41,784 nucleotides of DNA from an uncultured Nitrososphaera sp. (GTDB lineage: Archaea; Thermoproteota; Nitrososphaeria; Nitrososphaerales; Nitrososphaeraceae), in the NCBI GenBank assembly GCA_946480575.1, contig CAMLKF010000009.1, positions 1 to 41,784 of the forward strand, given 5' to 3'. The stretch's first letter is position 1. The number at the start of each line of letters is the position of its first letter. The translations under genes and the position numbers were made by a program. The notes below the pieces were generated by a model that did not search any database, was not told the origin of the DNA, and was given only the letters and a program-made list of their open reading frames with translations. Shown here one piece after another: positions 1-7,361 of the stretch.

Positions 1-427
1 TCAACGGGCCGTAGACACTTGCGCCGTACAGCGCGCCTTCTGCGACGATTACTATCAACGTCACTATCTTTGTCGCCGATGTAAAGAGCGACCTGTCGTC
101 AGGATTCTTGAAGTCCAGCCGGATGAGCTCTGAGCCCTTGAGCAGCTGCATGAGTAAGCCTGCCGTGACTATGGGCCCGATGCCCAGCTCCATCAGCGTT
201 CCCTGCTGCGCCGCAAAAATTACTCTGGCAAAAGCGAGAAAGTCAAACCTCGGGTCGTCGGTTACGCCGTATAGTGGTATCTGGCCCATCACGAGGTATG
301 CCAGAAGCGCGATGCCAGTCCAGACGAATTTCTCAGTTAACGAAATTTTCTTTTTTGGCTTTGGGACCTGCGGGACGTAAGCAGAGGCGCTCCTTATGAA
401 GCGCCGGAGCCCGCCTTCACTCTGCGT
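1..427 (-). CDS. secY: Protein translocase subunit SecY, N-terminal part (cut by window edge)
   Basis: Central channel subunit of the Sec translocon in the cytoplasmic membrane. Reading the minus strand from an ATG at 427 gives MQSEGGLRRFIRSASAYVPQ, then a basic stretch (PKPKKK), a first membrane segment (WTGIALLAYLVMGQIPLYGV) and the plug/TM2 region with LMELGIGPIVTAGLLMQLL, which is characteristic of archaeal SecY. About 142 residues are present; the rest lies beyond the left edge. The start overlaps the end of the uL15 gene by 11 bases, which suggests translational coupling. The order uL18-uS5-uL30-uL15-secY is the usual one for archaea. The family is clear; the exact start is inferred from reading frame and overlap. 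Confidence 0.93.
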
Positions 428-857
428 CGTGCTCATCTTCGGTTATAACCTCGCCGCCCGCTGCCTCGATTTTTGCCTTGGCGCTTTCTGATACCTTGGC
501 TATCTTGATTGCATAGACGCCATTTATCTTGCCTCCGCCCAGCAGCTTGTCGTAGCCCAGCGAGGTCAGGTCCAAGACAACTTTGCCGCTCTCGTCAGCC
601 TTGCCGTGACGAGCAAAGACCGCGTCCAGATCGCGAACGTTCAGCCACCTCTGCACAAGGTTGCGGTTAAAAGAGTTAAACGGATCGTGACCAAAGTGGT
701 CTGGCTCCTCGATGACTGTCCTTATCCAGAAATGCTTGTGCTTGCCAGCGCCGCCAATACCGCCCCTGCTGCCGGCCTGCCTGTGCTGACCTATCTGCCC
801 CCAGCCGCAGTACCTGCTGCCGCGCTGCCTTCTGCTTTTTCTAAATCTGGTAGCCAT
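417..857 (-). CDS. rpl15: Large-subunit ribosomal protein uL15
   Basis: Structural protein of the 50S ribosomal subunit. The 146-residue product opens with MATRFRKSRRQRGSRYCGWG and has the glycine- and basic-rich N-terminal extension (GQIGQHRQAGSRGGIGGAGKHKH) that threads into 23S rRNA in the L15/L27Ae family, followed by the globular C-terminal domain. Length fits archaeal uL15. It lies 72 bases downstream of uL30 and overlaps secY by 11 bases, so it belongs to the same transcript. Nothing is unusual in the sequence. Confidence 0.97.
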   Translation of the reverse strand: MATRFRKSRRQRGSRYCGWGQIGQHRQAGSRGGIGGAGKHKHFWIRTVIEEPDHFGHDPFNSFNRNLVQRWLNVRDLDAVFARHGKADESGKVVLDLTSLGYDKLLGGGKINGVYAIKIAKVSESAKAKIEAAGGEVITEDEHDAE

Positions 858-929
858 AAATCATTATTCACTCCGTGCGCTGCTGGAATATTTCTCGTTC
901 ACTTTCTCCTTAATTAAGTCTTGCTGCAC

Positions 930-1388
930 TTAGAGCATCCTCTTTACCATTTCAGCAAGCTCGCCATCTTCTCCTAGGACGCCGTCCTGCGCGTACTGAG
1001 TCTTGGTCTTTCTCTTGAACCCTCCCCTTGGTGGGTTGAGCGCAAACCACGGCTTGAGCCCTTCTATCTTTGATATCGCAACCTTGTTCTCAGCTATTGC
1101 GCTTGCAAGCTCGTCAATGCTCCTGTACTCCTTTGGAATGTCGGACTTTGTTATCGGCTTGTAGCCGGCCTTTCTTCCCCTCTTTTCCAATAGCTCCTTG
1201 ACGATGCCGGTGTCTGCCTTTGTCCATGCGACTACTTCTTTGACCCGCCTCAGCATGCCGAGGTACTCGGGGCTTTCCGGCACTATGGTGGCGCGGAAGC
1301 GCTTGTCGAGATTGAGACCGTCAAGCGTTGTCTGCGCCCAGTGAGGTATGTTTACTGTTCCCTTGATTCTGACTACGAGGTACGCCAT
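930..1388 (-). CDS. rpl30: Large-subunit ribosomal protein uL30
   Basis: 50S ribosomal protein of the L30/L7e family. The 152-residue product begins MAYLVVRIKGTVNIPHWAQT, matching the ferredoxin-like L30 core, followed by the longer archaeal/eukaryal L7e-type C-terminal part, which includes a region rich in basic residues (PPRGGFKRKTKTQ). The gene starts 6 bases after the stop of uS5 and precedes uL15, the conserved order. No frameshift or truncation is visible. Confidence 0.96.
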   Translation of the reverse strand: MAYLVVRIKGTVNIPHWAQTTLDGLNLDKRFRATIVPESPEYLGMLRRVKEVVAWTKADTGIVKELLEKRGRKAGYKPITKSDIPKEYRSIDELASAIAENKVAISKIEGLKPWFALNPPRGGFKRKTKTQYAQDGVLGEDGELAEMVKRML

Positions 1389-1394
1389 GCAGTG

Positions 1395-2015
1395 TCATCC
1401 TACGCTATAAGTGCTCCTGAGAGCGTTGAAAATTGCCTTTGTGGTCGACGACATTGTGTTTGTCGAGCCAAAGGTCTTTGTCCAAGAATCCTTCAAGCCT
1501 GCCAGCTTGAGCAGGTTCTTGATGTTCTCGCCTGCTACGATGCCAAGCCCTCTAGGGCCCGGGATAATTTCGATAGTGACGCTGCCGCCTTTGCCTCGCA
1601 CCTTGAACGGCACTGAATGCAACTGGTTGCACTTGCACTCCCAGCTTCCGCAGCCGAGCTTGACTGGTATCACGTTGAGGTAAGCCGCATTGGTGGCCTT
1701 GTCGATGGCAACCCTCATTTGCGAAGCCTTGCCCTTGCCGATTCCAAACCAGCCAGCCTCGTTGCCTACTGCCACGAGGGCGTTGAAGCGCGTCATCTCG
1801 CCGGCGTCGGTCTGCTTCTGCACGATGCCGACGTGGATCACTTGGCTCTTGACGTCAGGCAGGAGGTGCTTGACAATTTCAGACTCCTGTATCCTCATGC
1901 CGTTTTCGTAAATCTGATCCATCGAGTTTATTTTGCCTGCCAACACCATGCTTCCAAGCGTGGTTCTGGGCTTCCATTCTACCTGCTGCTGTTGACTAGG
2001 CGCAAATCTGCTCAC
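1395..2015 (-). CDS. rps5: Small-subunit ribosomal protein uS5
   Basis: 30S ribosomal protein involved in decoding accuracy and mRNA entry. The 206-residue product has the N-terminal double-stranded RNA-binding-like S5 domain (VQKQTDAGEMTRFNALVAVG followed by GWFGIGKGKASQMRVAIDKA) and the C-terminal domain with GKGGSVTIEIIPGPRGLGIV, both hallmarks of the family. The start codon overlaps the stop of uL18 by 4 bases (ATGA type), indicating coupled translation. Confidence 0.97.
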   Translation of the reverse strand: MSRFAPSQQQQVEWKPRTTLGSMVLAGKINSMDQIYENGMRIQESEIVKHLLPDVKSQVIHVGIVQKQTDAGEMTRFNALVAVGNEAGWFGIGKGKASQMRVAIDKATNAAYLNVIPVKLGCGSWECKCNQLHSVPFKVRGKGGSVTIEIIPGPRGLGIVAGENIKNLLKLAGLKDSWTKTFGSTNTMSSTTKAIFNALRSTYSVG

Positions 2016-2776
2016 TTCTTCTTGCCTCCCTTCTTCTCAGCAGACTTTTTGGCTTCCTTCTTGGGTGCCTTTTCCTTTGGAGCCTTCTTTTCTTCTTTGG
2101 CGGCAGAGGTGGTCGCCTTCTTCTTTTCTTTGCCAGTTGTTGCAGGAGCCTCGGCCTTTTTCTCCTCTCCTTCTTCTTCTTCTGCGTTCTTTGGCTTTGG
2201 CTCTGCAGCCTTGCCGTTGCCAGAGATCTTGCTTCTCACTTCTTCAAAATGAGTTGGATAATCTTCGGGCTTCAAACCGTTCTTCAAGATAGCCGAAAAG
2301 CGAGAGTTGTATTCCTCCTGGTCCTCCTTCAGGGTGCTTGCGTACTTGGCGATGTGCCGGCCGGTAATCCTCTCCTCCGGTGGAAGCGACTCTTCAGACA
2401 CCGGCATGGTGACGCCCGAGTCGACGATACCCTTGAGGCATGCCGCCACTCTTGAAGTGAAATGATCCTTGCCAATATAGAGGACGGCGTTCTTTACCCC
2501 CTTCTCAAGCGTCTTTTTGCCCATGAGCAGGCCGGTGAGGTAGCATGCCGGCAGGTTGTTGAAAGCGCCCCTCCAATCCTGCTTGGCAAGCTCTCTGCTG
2601 TGGGCAGAGGCAATTACGATGTCGCCGGTCGGTGTCGGCTTTAGAACTTGGGCCGCGACGTTCTGGTCGCTGACTTTGACGGTCACAAACGAGTGCCTGC
2701 CTATCAGAAGCGCGGCCCTCTTGCGGTAATTAGTTTTATCCGATCTAATTCTCTTTAGTGTCTGAACATAAGTCAA
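2012..2776 (-). CDS. rpl18: Large-subunit ribosomal protein uL18 with long Lys/Glu/Ala tail
   Basis: 50S protein that binds 5S rRNA. Residues 1 to about 180 are a normal archaeal uL18 (start MTYVQTLKRIRSDKTNYRKR, then NLPACYLTGLLMGKK). From about residue 186 the protein continues as a 69-residue low-complexity tail made mostly of Lys, Glu and Ala and ending GGKKK, so the 254-residue total is clearly longer than usual archaeal uL18. It is the first gene of the block: upstream on the same strand lies larB, not L19e or L32e. A TATA-like element at 2826-2835 fits a promoter with a leader of about 25 bases. The tail is visible in sequence; its role is unknown. Confidence 0.95.
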   Translation of the reverse strand: MTYVQTLKRIRSDKTNYRKRAALLIGRHSFVTVKVSDQNVAAQVLKPTPTGDIVIASAHSRELAKQDWRGAFNNLPACYLTGLLMGKKTLEKGVKNAVLYIGKDHFTSRVAACLKGIVDSGVTMPVSEESLPPEERITGRHIAKYASTLKEDQEEYNSRFSAILKNGLKPEDYPTHFEEVRSKISGNGKAAEPKPKNAEEEEGEEKKAEAPATTGKEKKKATTSAAKEEKKAPKEKAPKKEAKKSAEKKGGKKK

Positions 2777-2825
2777 CAGCTATATTCACCTTATTCAACG
2801 ATTAGAGAAGCAACAAATGTAAAGC

Positions 2826-2835
2826 ACTTATAAAC
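2826..2835 (-). promoter_or_regulatory. Probable TATA box of the ribosomal block
   Basis: On the minus strand the sequence GTTTATAAGT lies about 50 bases ahead of the uL18 ATG at 2776. With archaeal spacing (about 25 bases from TATA to start site) transcription would begin near 2803 and leave a short leader. The 84-base gap between larB and uL18 contains no other gene. Confidence 0.5.
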
Positions 2836-2860
2836 GTTAAAGGCACCTCGGATTCTCGAA

Positions 2861-3634
2861 TTATTTCTTCATTCTTCTTGCGATCGACGCAGCATACGCG
2901 CCTGCCCCGACACCATTGTCGATATTGACGACTGCCAGCCCGAGCGTGCAGCTCTGGAGCATAGACGCAAGAGCGGCCACGCCGTTTGCGCCAAAGCCGT
3001 AGCCTATAGACGTCGGGACACCGACGATAGGGATGTCGACCATCGACGCCACCACGGACGCCAGCGCGCCTTCCATCCCTGCCACGACAACAATGGCGCC
3101 CACGTTTTGCGACATCATTTCCTTGAGCGCGGGAAAGAGCCGGTGCATGCCTGCAATGCCAACGTCATAACTGGCCATTGCCTTGCAGCCCATTGCCTTG
3201 GCAACGAGCCTCGCCTCCTCTGCAACGCCAATGTCGGAGGTGCCTGCGGCCATTATGCCTATTTTTGCCCCAGTCATCTTGCGGCTAAACGACTTTTCAG
3301 AAACTAGCATCGCGGTGCTGTTTCTGCCGACTTCGACTGCCAGCCCTTTTTTCCTCAATGCGCCTGCAACCCTGGACAGCTCGTTCTTGCGCACCCTGCT
3401 GACGACAGCCTGACCGTTCCGCCTGACGGTGGCAAGTGCTATCCTGATGACGTCGCGGTATTCCTTGCTCTCGGCAAAAATGATCTCGGGCATCCCCCTC
3501 CGGACTTCCCTGCCCACGTCCAGCTTGGCAATGTTTCCAAGCTTTTCAATCGCGTGAATCGAGATCTGCTTCTCTACCTCGTCGAGGCCGAGGCTGCCGC
3601 TTGCAAACTTGTCCAAGATAGTGCGAAGGTCCAT
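2861..3634 (-). CDS. larB: Nickel-pincer cofactor biosynthesis protein LarB
   Basis: LarB carboxylates nicotinic acid adenine dinucleotide and hydrolyses it to pyridinium-3,5-biscarboxylic acid mononucleotide, the first step of nickel-pincer nucleotide synthesis. The 257-residue product has a family-specific N-terminal half (DKFASGSLGLDEVEKQI) and a C-terminal PurE-like domain with KIGIMAAGTSDIGVAEEARL, VVVAGMEGALASVVASM and IVGVPTSIGYG. Its stop-to-start spacing after mdh is 44 bases on the same strand and I see no separate TATA box there, so it is probably transcribed with mdh. LarC and LarE lie on the opposite strand within 2 kb. Assignment rests on recognised PurE/LarB motifs and the clustered partners. 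Confidence 0.93.
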   Translation of the reverse strand: MDLRTILDKFASGSLGLDEVEKQISIHAIEKLGNIAKLDVGREVRRGMPEIIFAESKEYRDVIRIALATVRRNGQAVVSRVRKNELSRVAGALRKKGLAVEVGRNSTAMLVSEKSFSRKMTGAKIGIMAAGTSDIGVAEEARLVAKAMGCKAMASYDVGIAGMHRLFPALKEMMSQNVGAIVVVAGMEGALASVVASMVDIPIVGVPTSIGYGFGANGVAALASMLQSCTLGLAVVNIDNGVGAGAYAASIARRMKK

Positions 3635-3678
3635 CTATATCGGTCAGCCAGCTATCAACAGGGACAAAATAAAAGGGT

Positions 3679-4596
3679 TTAAAGCGGAAGAGCTTTGACA
3701 GCTTCCTTTACGCTTGCGACCCCTTTGCTGAATATATCCTGCTCAAAGCTGTCCAGCTTGAGCTCGACAATGCGCTCTACGCCGCCAGCTCCGATTACCG
3801 CCGGCACTCCTATGCACACATCAGAGACGCCGTACTCGCCTTCTAGGAGAGCAGACACCGGGATTACCAGCTTTTTGTTTCTGATTGCGGATTCCAGCAT
3901 TGTCGCCACAGCGTTTCCCGGCGCATACACGGTCGCGCCTTTGAGCGCAATGACCTCTGCCGCCACCTTTCTCGTCTTCTCAAAGATTTCATTTGCCTTG
4001 TCCTTTGAAATGAACTCGTGCAATGGGATGCCGCCGATCGAAGAGAATCTTGTCAGCGGCAGCATGTTTTCGCCGTGCTCGCTTATCACCATCGCGGAAA
4101 TGGAATCGCGGGAAATACCGGTGGTGTCCTGTATAAGGCTCTTGAACCTTGACAGATCAAGCATGCCGCCCATGCCCATGACCTTGTTTTTCTTTGAACC
4201 AATTGTCTTGAGAGCAAGGTAAGTCATCGGGTCAAGCGGATTAGTGACTACAACAACAATGGCATCTTTTGCATACGACGCGATCTTGGACGCCACGTCC
4301 TTTACTATGCCAGCGTTTGTCTTGAGCAGGTCCATCCTCGTCATGCCCGGCTTTCTGCCGACGCCGGCAACTAAAACAACATAGTTAGAGCCCCGCATGT
4401 CCTCGTAGTTGTTTGAGCCCCTTGCTATTGTGTCAGAGCCCCGCTCGGATAGCTGGTGGTTGATGTCCATAGCTTCCCCCTGTGGGAGACCCTGTACGAT
4501 GTCAAGCAGCAGTATGTCCCTATCAAGCTCCCGTAGGCCACAGTTGAGAGCAGCCGAGGCGCCGACCTTGCCCGATCCAATTATGGTTATTGCCAT
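3679..4596 (-). CDS. mdh: Malate dehydrogenase (LDH/MDH family)
   Basis: NAD(P)-dependent oxidation of malate to oxaloacetate, cytoplasmic. The 305-residue product opens [20 protein letters not shown], a Rossmann dinucleotide-binding loop. It then has the [16 protein letters not shown] segment and the [15 protein letters not shown] loop with the catalytic His. The substrate-loop sequence [14 protein letters not shown] carries Arg at the position that marks malate rather than lactate specificity. The ATG at 4596 was chosen over an in-frame TTG at 4602 because the product then starts directly at the Rossmann strand; a TATA box at 4623-4633 is compatible with a nearly leaderless message. It heads an apparent mdh-larB unit, which is notable because some LarA-type enzymes act on 2-hydroxyacids such as malate. 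Confidence 0.93.
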   Translation of the reverse strand: MAITIIGSGKVGASAALNCGLRELDRDILLLDIVQGLPQGEAMDINHQLSERGSDTIARGSNNYEDMRGSNYVVLVAGVGRKPGMTRMDLLKTNAGIVKDVASKIASYAKDAIVVVVTNPLDPMTYLALKTIGSKKNKVMGMGGMLDLSRFKSLIQDTTGISRDSISAMVISEHGENMLPLTRFSSIGGIPLHEFISKDKANEIFEKTRKVAAEVIALKGATVYAPGNAVATMLESAIRNKKLVIPVSALLEGEYGVSDVCIGVPAVIGAGGVERIVELKLDSFEQDIFSKGVASVKEAVKALPL

Positions 4597-4622
4597 TTGC
4601 AAAGTTGCAACAAGTGCAGATT

Positions 4623-4633
4623 ACTTATATAGT
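4623..4633 (-). promoter_or_regulatory. TATA box for mdh-larB
   Basis: Minus-strand ACTATATAAGT is centred about 32 bases ahead of the mdh ATG, as expected for a leaderless or near-leaderless archaeal transcript. It faces a second TATA-like element (4661-4668) for the divergent gene. Confidence 0.6.
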
Positions 4634-4660
4634 TTGCAAATCACCTAGACGCGGATCAGC

Positions 4661-4668
4661 TTTAAATT
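4661..4668 (+). promoter_or_regulatory. TATA box for the divergent membrane-protein gene
   Basis: Plus-strand TTTAAATT. A start site about 25 bases downstream falls near 4690, just before the second possible TTG start at 4696, so this element favours TTG 4696 over TTG 4684 as the start codon. Confidence 0.5.
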
Positions 4669-4683
4669 AAGCGTCAGTACTAA

Positions 4684-5262
4684 TTGACTCAAAAATTGTC
4701 AAAGAAAAGGGACGACAGTTACTTTGCCGCAGGGCGCAAGAAGAAAAAGAAGTACATGATGATAATAATACCCATCATCATTGCAGTGGCGGCCGCAGGC
4801 ACCGCTGCCGCGGTTCTCGCCCCACAGCAAGGCTCCAACTTTGGGGCGCTTAACTCGGCGCACGAGCATGCTGTCTTTGCCGTCAAGCTTGACGGCGAGG
4901 CTATAGACTTTAGTCAGTCAAAGTACCAGGTCGGGACAACCCGCAATCAGTACATACACGTGGAAAACGGCGACGGGACGACCCTGCATAGGCATTCGAC
5001 AAACGTTCCGGTTGGTGAATTCTTCAGGAGCGTCAGCATGGGCATCAGCGACGGCTGCTTTGTGGATGACAATGGCACCCAGTTCTGTGACGGCACTGAC
5101 GGCAATCAGCTCCGATTCTTTGTAAACGGCACAGAACAAGAGTCGATAATGGAATACGTGCTCCAGCCAAACGACAGGATACTGGTCATTTACGGCAACG
5201 AGACGCAAGAAGAGCTGCAGGCAGAGTTTAATAAGCTGAACGACACGCCGATAAAGGCATAA
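4684..5262 (+). CDS. Membrane-anchored protein of unknown function with His-rich extracytoplasmic domain
   Basis: Product of 188-192 residues; either TTG 4684 or, more likely from promoter spacing, TTG 4696 (SKKRDDSYF) is the start. It has a very basic N-terminus (GRKKKKKY), one membrane segment (MMIIIPIIIAVAAAGTAAAV), and an outer domain with HEHAVFAVKLDGEAID, HVENGDGTTLHRHS and a Cys pair (GCFVDDNGTQFC) about 12 residues apart that could form a disulfide. Basic residues before the helix predict N-in/C-out topology. I recognise no named family, although it resembles conserved thaumarchaeal secreted proteins. The clustered His residues could bind metal; that is inference. It lies between mdh-larB and larC-larE, so a link to nickel handling is possible but unproven. 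Confidence 0.85.
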   Translation: MTQKLSKKRDDSYFAAGRKKKKKYMMIIIPIIIAVAAAGTAAAVLAPQQGSNFGALNSAHEHAVFAVKLDGEAIDFSQSKYQVGTTRNQYIHVENGDGTTLHRHSTNVPVGEFFRSVSMGISDGCFVDDNGTQFCDGTDGNQLRFFVNGTEQESIMEYVLQPNDRILVIYGNETQEELQAEFNKLNDTPIKA

Positions 5263-5265
5263 AGC

Positions 5266-5273
5266 GATATAAG
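5266..5273 (+). promoter_or_regulatory. Possible TATA box for larC-larE operon
   Basis: GATATAAG starts right after the stop of the preceding gene and lies about 37 bases ahead of the larC ATG. Spacing is slightly long for a leaderless transcript, so transcription from the upstream gene is also possible. Confidence 0.35.
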
Positions 5274-5306
5274 ACAACGGCAGGTACTACTACGTGTTCT
5301 GGGCAT

Positions 5307-6545
5307 ATGGCAAGGATTGCAGTCATAGATTCACAGGTTGCAGGGATAGCCGGCGACATGCTGATGTCAAGTTTGGTGGACGCCGGGTCCAGCAAGGACA
5401 AGGTAGTCGACGCGATCTTTGCTAGCCAGGACTTTTTGAAGGGGAGCAAGATTACCAAAGCCGCCTTTGTCAAGACAGTTTGTCACGGCTTTGCAGCCAC
5501 GCAGCTGCAGCTCGAATGCAGGGACAGTGTGCACGAGCGCAAGGGCACAGAAATGCACCGCGCTCTTGCTCGCCTGTGCGACTCGCTAGGGCTAGAGCAG
5601 CGGGCCAAGGTGTTTGCACTAGAATCGCTCAAGACAATAATTTCTGCAGAGGCCGCGATCCATGGCGAGGACTATGACAGCATCCATCTGCACGAGGCGT
5701 CGAGCATCGACACACTAGCCGACCTTGCAGGCTGCGCAACCGCGCTGCAGGACCTCGGGCTATTTGGCATCAAGATATTCTCTACCAAGGTCGCCGTCGG
5801 CGGCGGCCTGCTGAAATTTTCCCACGGCACCGTACCAAATCCTGCTGCGGCGATCCTCGAGATCTTTAAGAGAAAGCAATTCGCCCTCATTGGAGGGCAG
5901 GCAGAGGACGAATTAACAACACCTACAGGGGCCGCCATGTTGGTCAACCTTGCGCAGGGAAGCGTCAGCTATTACCCCAGCATCATGCCAGAGAAGATAG
6001 GCTATGGCGCCGGCACAAAAAAATTCGAGGGGTTTGCAAACGTCGTGCGGCTGCTGATTGGCGCTTCAGGCATTGAAGCAGCCAGGGATACGGTGTGCGT
6101 CGTTGAAACGAACGTTGACGACGCGTCCGGCGAGCTCATTGGCAATCTGGTCGAGCGGCTCACCGACATAACCAAGGATGTCACCGTGATACCCAGCACC
6201 ACAAAAAAGAGCCGGCCGGCGTTTCTTATTAGAATTATATCGGAAAACGCACAGCTAAACAATGTGCTTCAGGTGCTGTTCAGCGAGTCAGGGACTCTTG
6301 GCGCCAGGGTGCAAGAGGTAGAGAGGTTTGTCCTGCCCCGCGCAATCCTGACTGTGCCAGTCACCGTCAGCGGCAACACCTTCAATGTGCACGTCAAGGT
6401 AGCCAAGGACTCTGCTGGCAGGATGATAAGCGCCAAGCCCGAGTTTGAAGACGTAAAGATAATTGCGTCAAGATGCCAGATTTCTGTCAAAAGGGCGATG
6501 GAGCTAGTGAGCGCAGATGTCACGCAAAAGATAGGTGGCATGTAG
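5307..6545 (+). CDS. larC: Nickel-pincer cofactor nickel insertase LarC
   Basis: LarC is the CTP-dependent nickel insertase (cyclometallase) that places Ni into the dithiolated pyridinium mononucleotide, the final step of cofactor synthesis. The 412-residue single ORF starts MARIAVIDSQVAGIAGDMLM, typical of the family, and continues with an acidic/His metal-binding region (DYDSIHLHEASSIDTLADL), GGGLLKFSHGTVPNPAAAIL, and a C-terminal LarC2-like domain (VETNVDDASGELIGNLVERL). In some lactobacilli larC needs a programmed frameshift; here the two halves are one uninterrupted frame. The stop TAG abuts the larE ATG with no spacer, indicating a tight operon. Confidence 0.95.
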   Translation: MARIAVIDSQVAGIAGDMLMSSLVDAGSSKDKVVDAIFASQDFLKGSKITKAAFVKTVCHGFAATQLQLECRDSVHERKGTEMHRALARLCDSLGLEQRAKVFALESLKTIISAEAAIHGEDYDSIHLHEASSIDTLADLAGCATALQDLGLFGIKIFSTKVAVGGGLLKFSHGTVPNPAAAILEIFKRKQFALIGGQAEDELTTPTGAAMLVNLAQGSVSYYPSIMPEKIGYGAGTKKFEGFANVVRLLIGASGIEAARDTVCVVETNVDDASGELIGNLVERLTDITKDVTVIPSTTKKSRPAFLIRIISENAQLNNVLQVLFSESGTLGARVQEVERFVLPRAILTVPVTVSGNTFNVHVKVAKDSAGRMISAKPEFEDVKIIASRCQISVKRAMELVSADVTQKIGGM

Positions 6546-7361
6546 ATGGAAAGTTTCGACAGGCTAGTGGGCTGGTTCGCCCAAAACGGCGGCAAGGCTG
6601 TTGTAGTGGCGCTGTCCGGCGGAGTCGACAGCGCCGTGGTAGCGCTTGCTGCGAAAAAGGCGCTTGGCAGCGGAGCAATAGCGATAACGGCCGATTACAA
6701 GACGCTTGCAGAAGAAGAGCTTGCCACGGCCCAGCAAGTAGCCAAGGAGATTGGCATTGCTCATAAAATAATAGAGTACGACGAGCTAGAAAACTCGGAT
6801 TTTGTCAAGAATGATTCCATGCGCTGCTACCACTGCAGGACGGAACTTGGCCAGCACTTGGCAGAGGAGGCGAAAAAGGCAGGTGTCATGCTAATTGTAG
6901 ACGGCACAAACATTGACGACCTGTCTGACTATCGGCCGGGCATAAGGGCTCTCCGGGAAAACGGCGTGAGGAGCCCAATGGTGGAGCTTGGCATAAACAA
7001 GCAAGAAATACGAAAAATAGCAAAAGAGTTTGGGCTTTCAGTGTACGACAAGCCTTCGAACGCGTGCCTCGCATCAAGGATTCCCACAGGGACAGAAGTG
7101 ACGTATGAGAAACTGAGAAAGATCGAGAGTGCAGAGATAATCGTCAGGACGATATTTGGAGTCAGGCAGGTCAGAGTAAGGGACCACGGCGACATTGCAA
7201 GGATAGAAGTAGGCAACGACGAGCTGGCCAGGATGTTTGACGCGGATAGGCTGGCTCTTCTTGACGGCAAGCTGAAAGAGCTGGGCTTCAAGTTCGTCGC
7301 AGTGGACGCCGCTGGCTACAGGACCGGCAAGCTGGTGATGGTAGAAGATGGTCATGAGTAA
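6546..7361 (+). CDS. larE: Sulfur transferase LarE, three-cysteine type
   Basis: LarE activates pyridinium-3,5-biscarboxylate mononucleotide with ATP and replaces carboxylate oxygens with sulfur. The 271-residue product has the PP-loop SGGVDS at residues 24-29 and the C-terminal LarE domain. Cysteines occur at 94 and 97 (RCYHCRTEL) and at 174 (NACLASRIP); Cys174 corresponds to the sacrificial Cys176 of Lactiplantibacillus plantarum LarE. The CxxC plus third Cys matches the LarE class, described in Thermotoga maritima, that holds a [4Fe-4S] cluster and need not destroy its own cysteine. It directly follows larC and overlaps the desulfurase gene, a plausible sulfur source. Cluster binding here is inferred from the three Cys. 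Confidence 0.95.
   Translation: MESFDRLVGWFAQNGGKAVVVALSGGVDSAVVALAAKKALGSGAIAITADYKTLAEEELATAQQVAKEIGIAHKIIEYDELENSDFVKNDSMRCYHCRTELGQHLAEEAKKAGVMLIVDGTNIDDLSDYRPGIRALRENGVRSPMVELGINKQEIRKIAKEFGLSVYDKPSNACLASRIPTGTEVTYEKLRKIESAEIIVRTIFGVRQVRVRDHGDIARIEVGNDELARMFDADRLALLDGKLKELGFKFVAVDAAGYRTGKLVMVEDGHE

Noticed and set aside
5307..6545. Programmed frameshift in larC as in lactobacilli
   Set aside because: Both LarC halves are in one continuous frame, so no recoding is needed.
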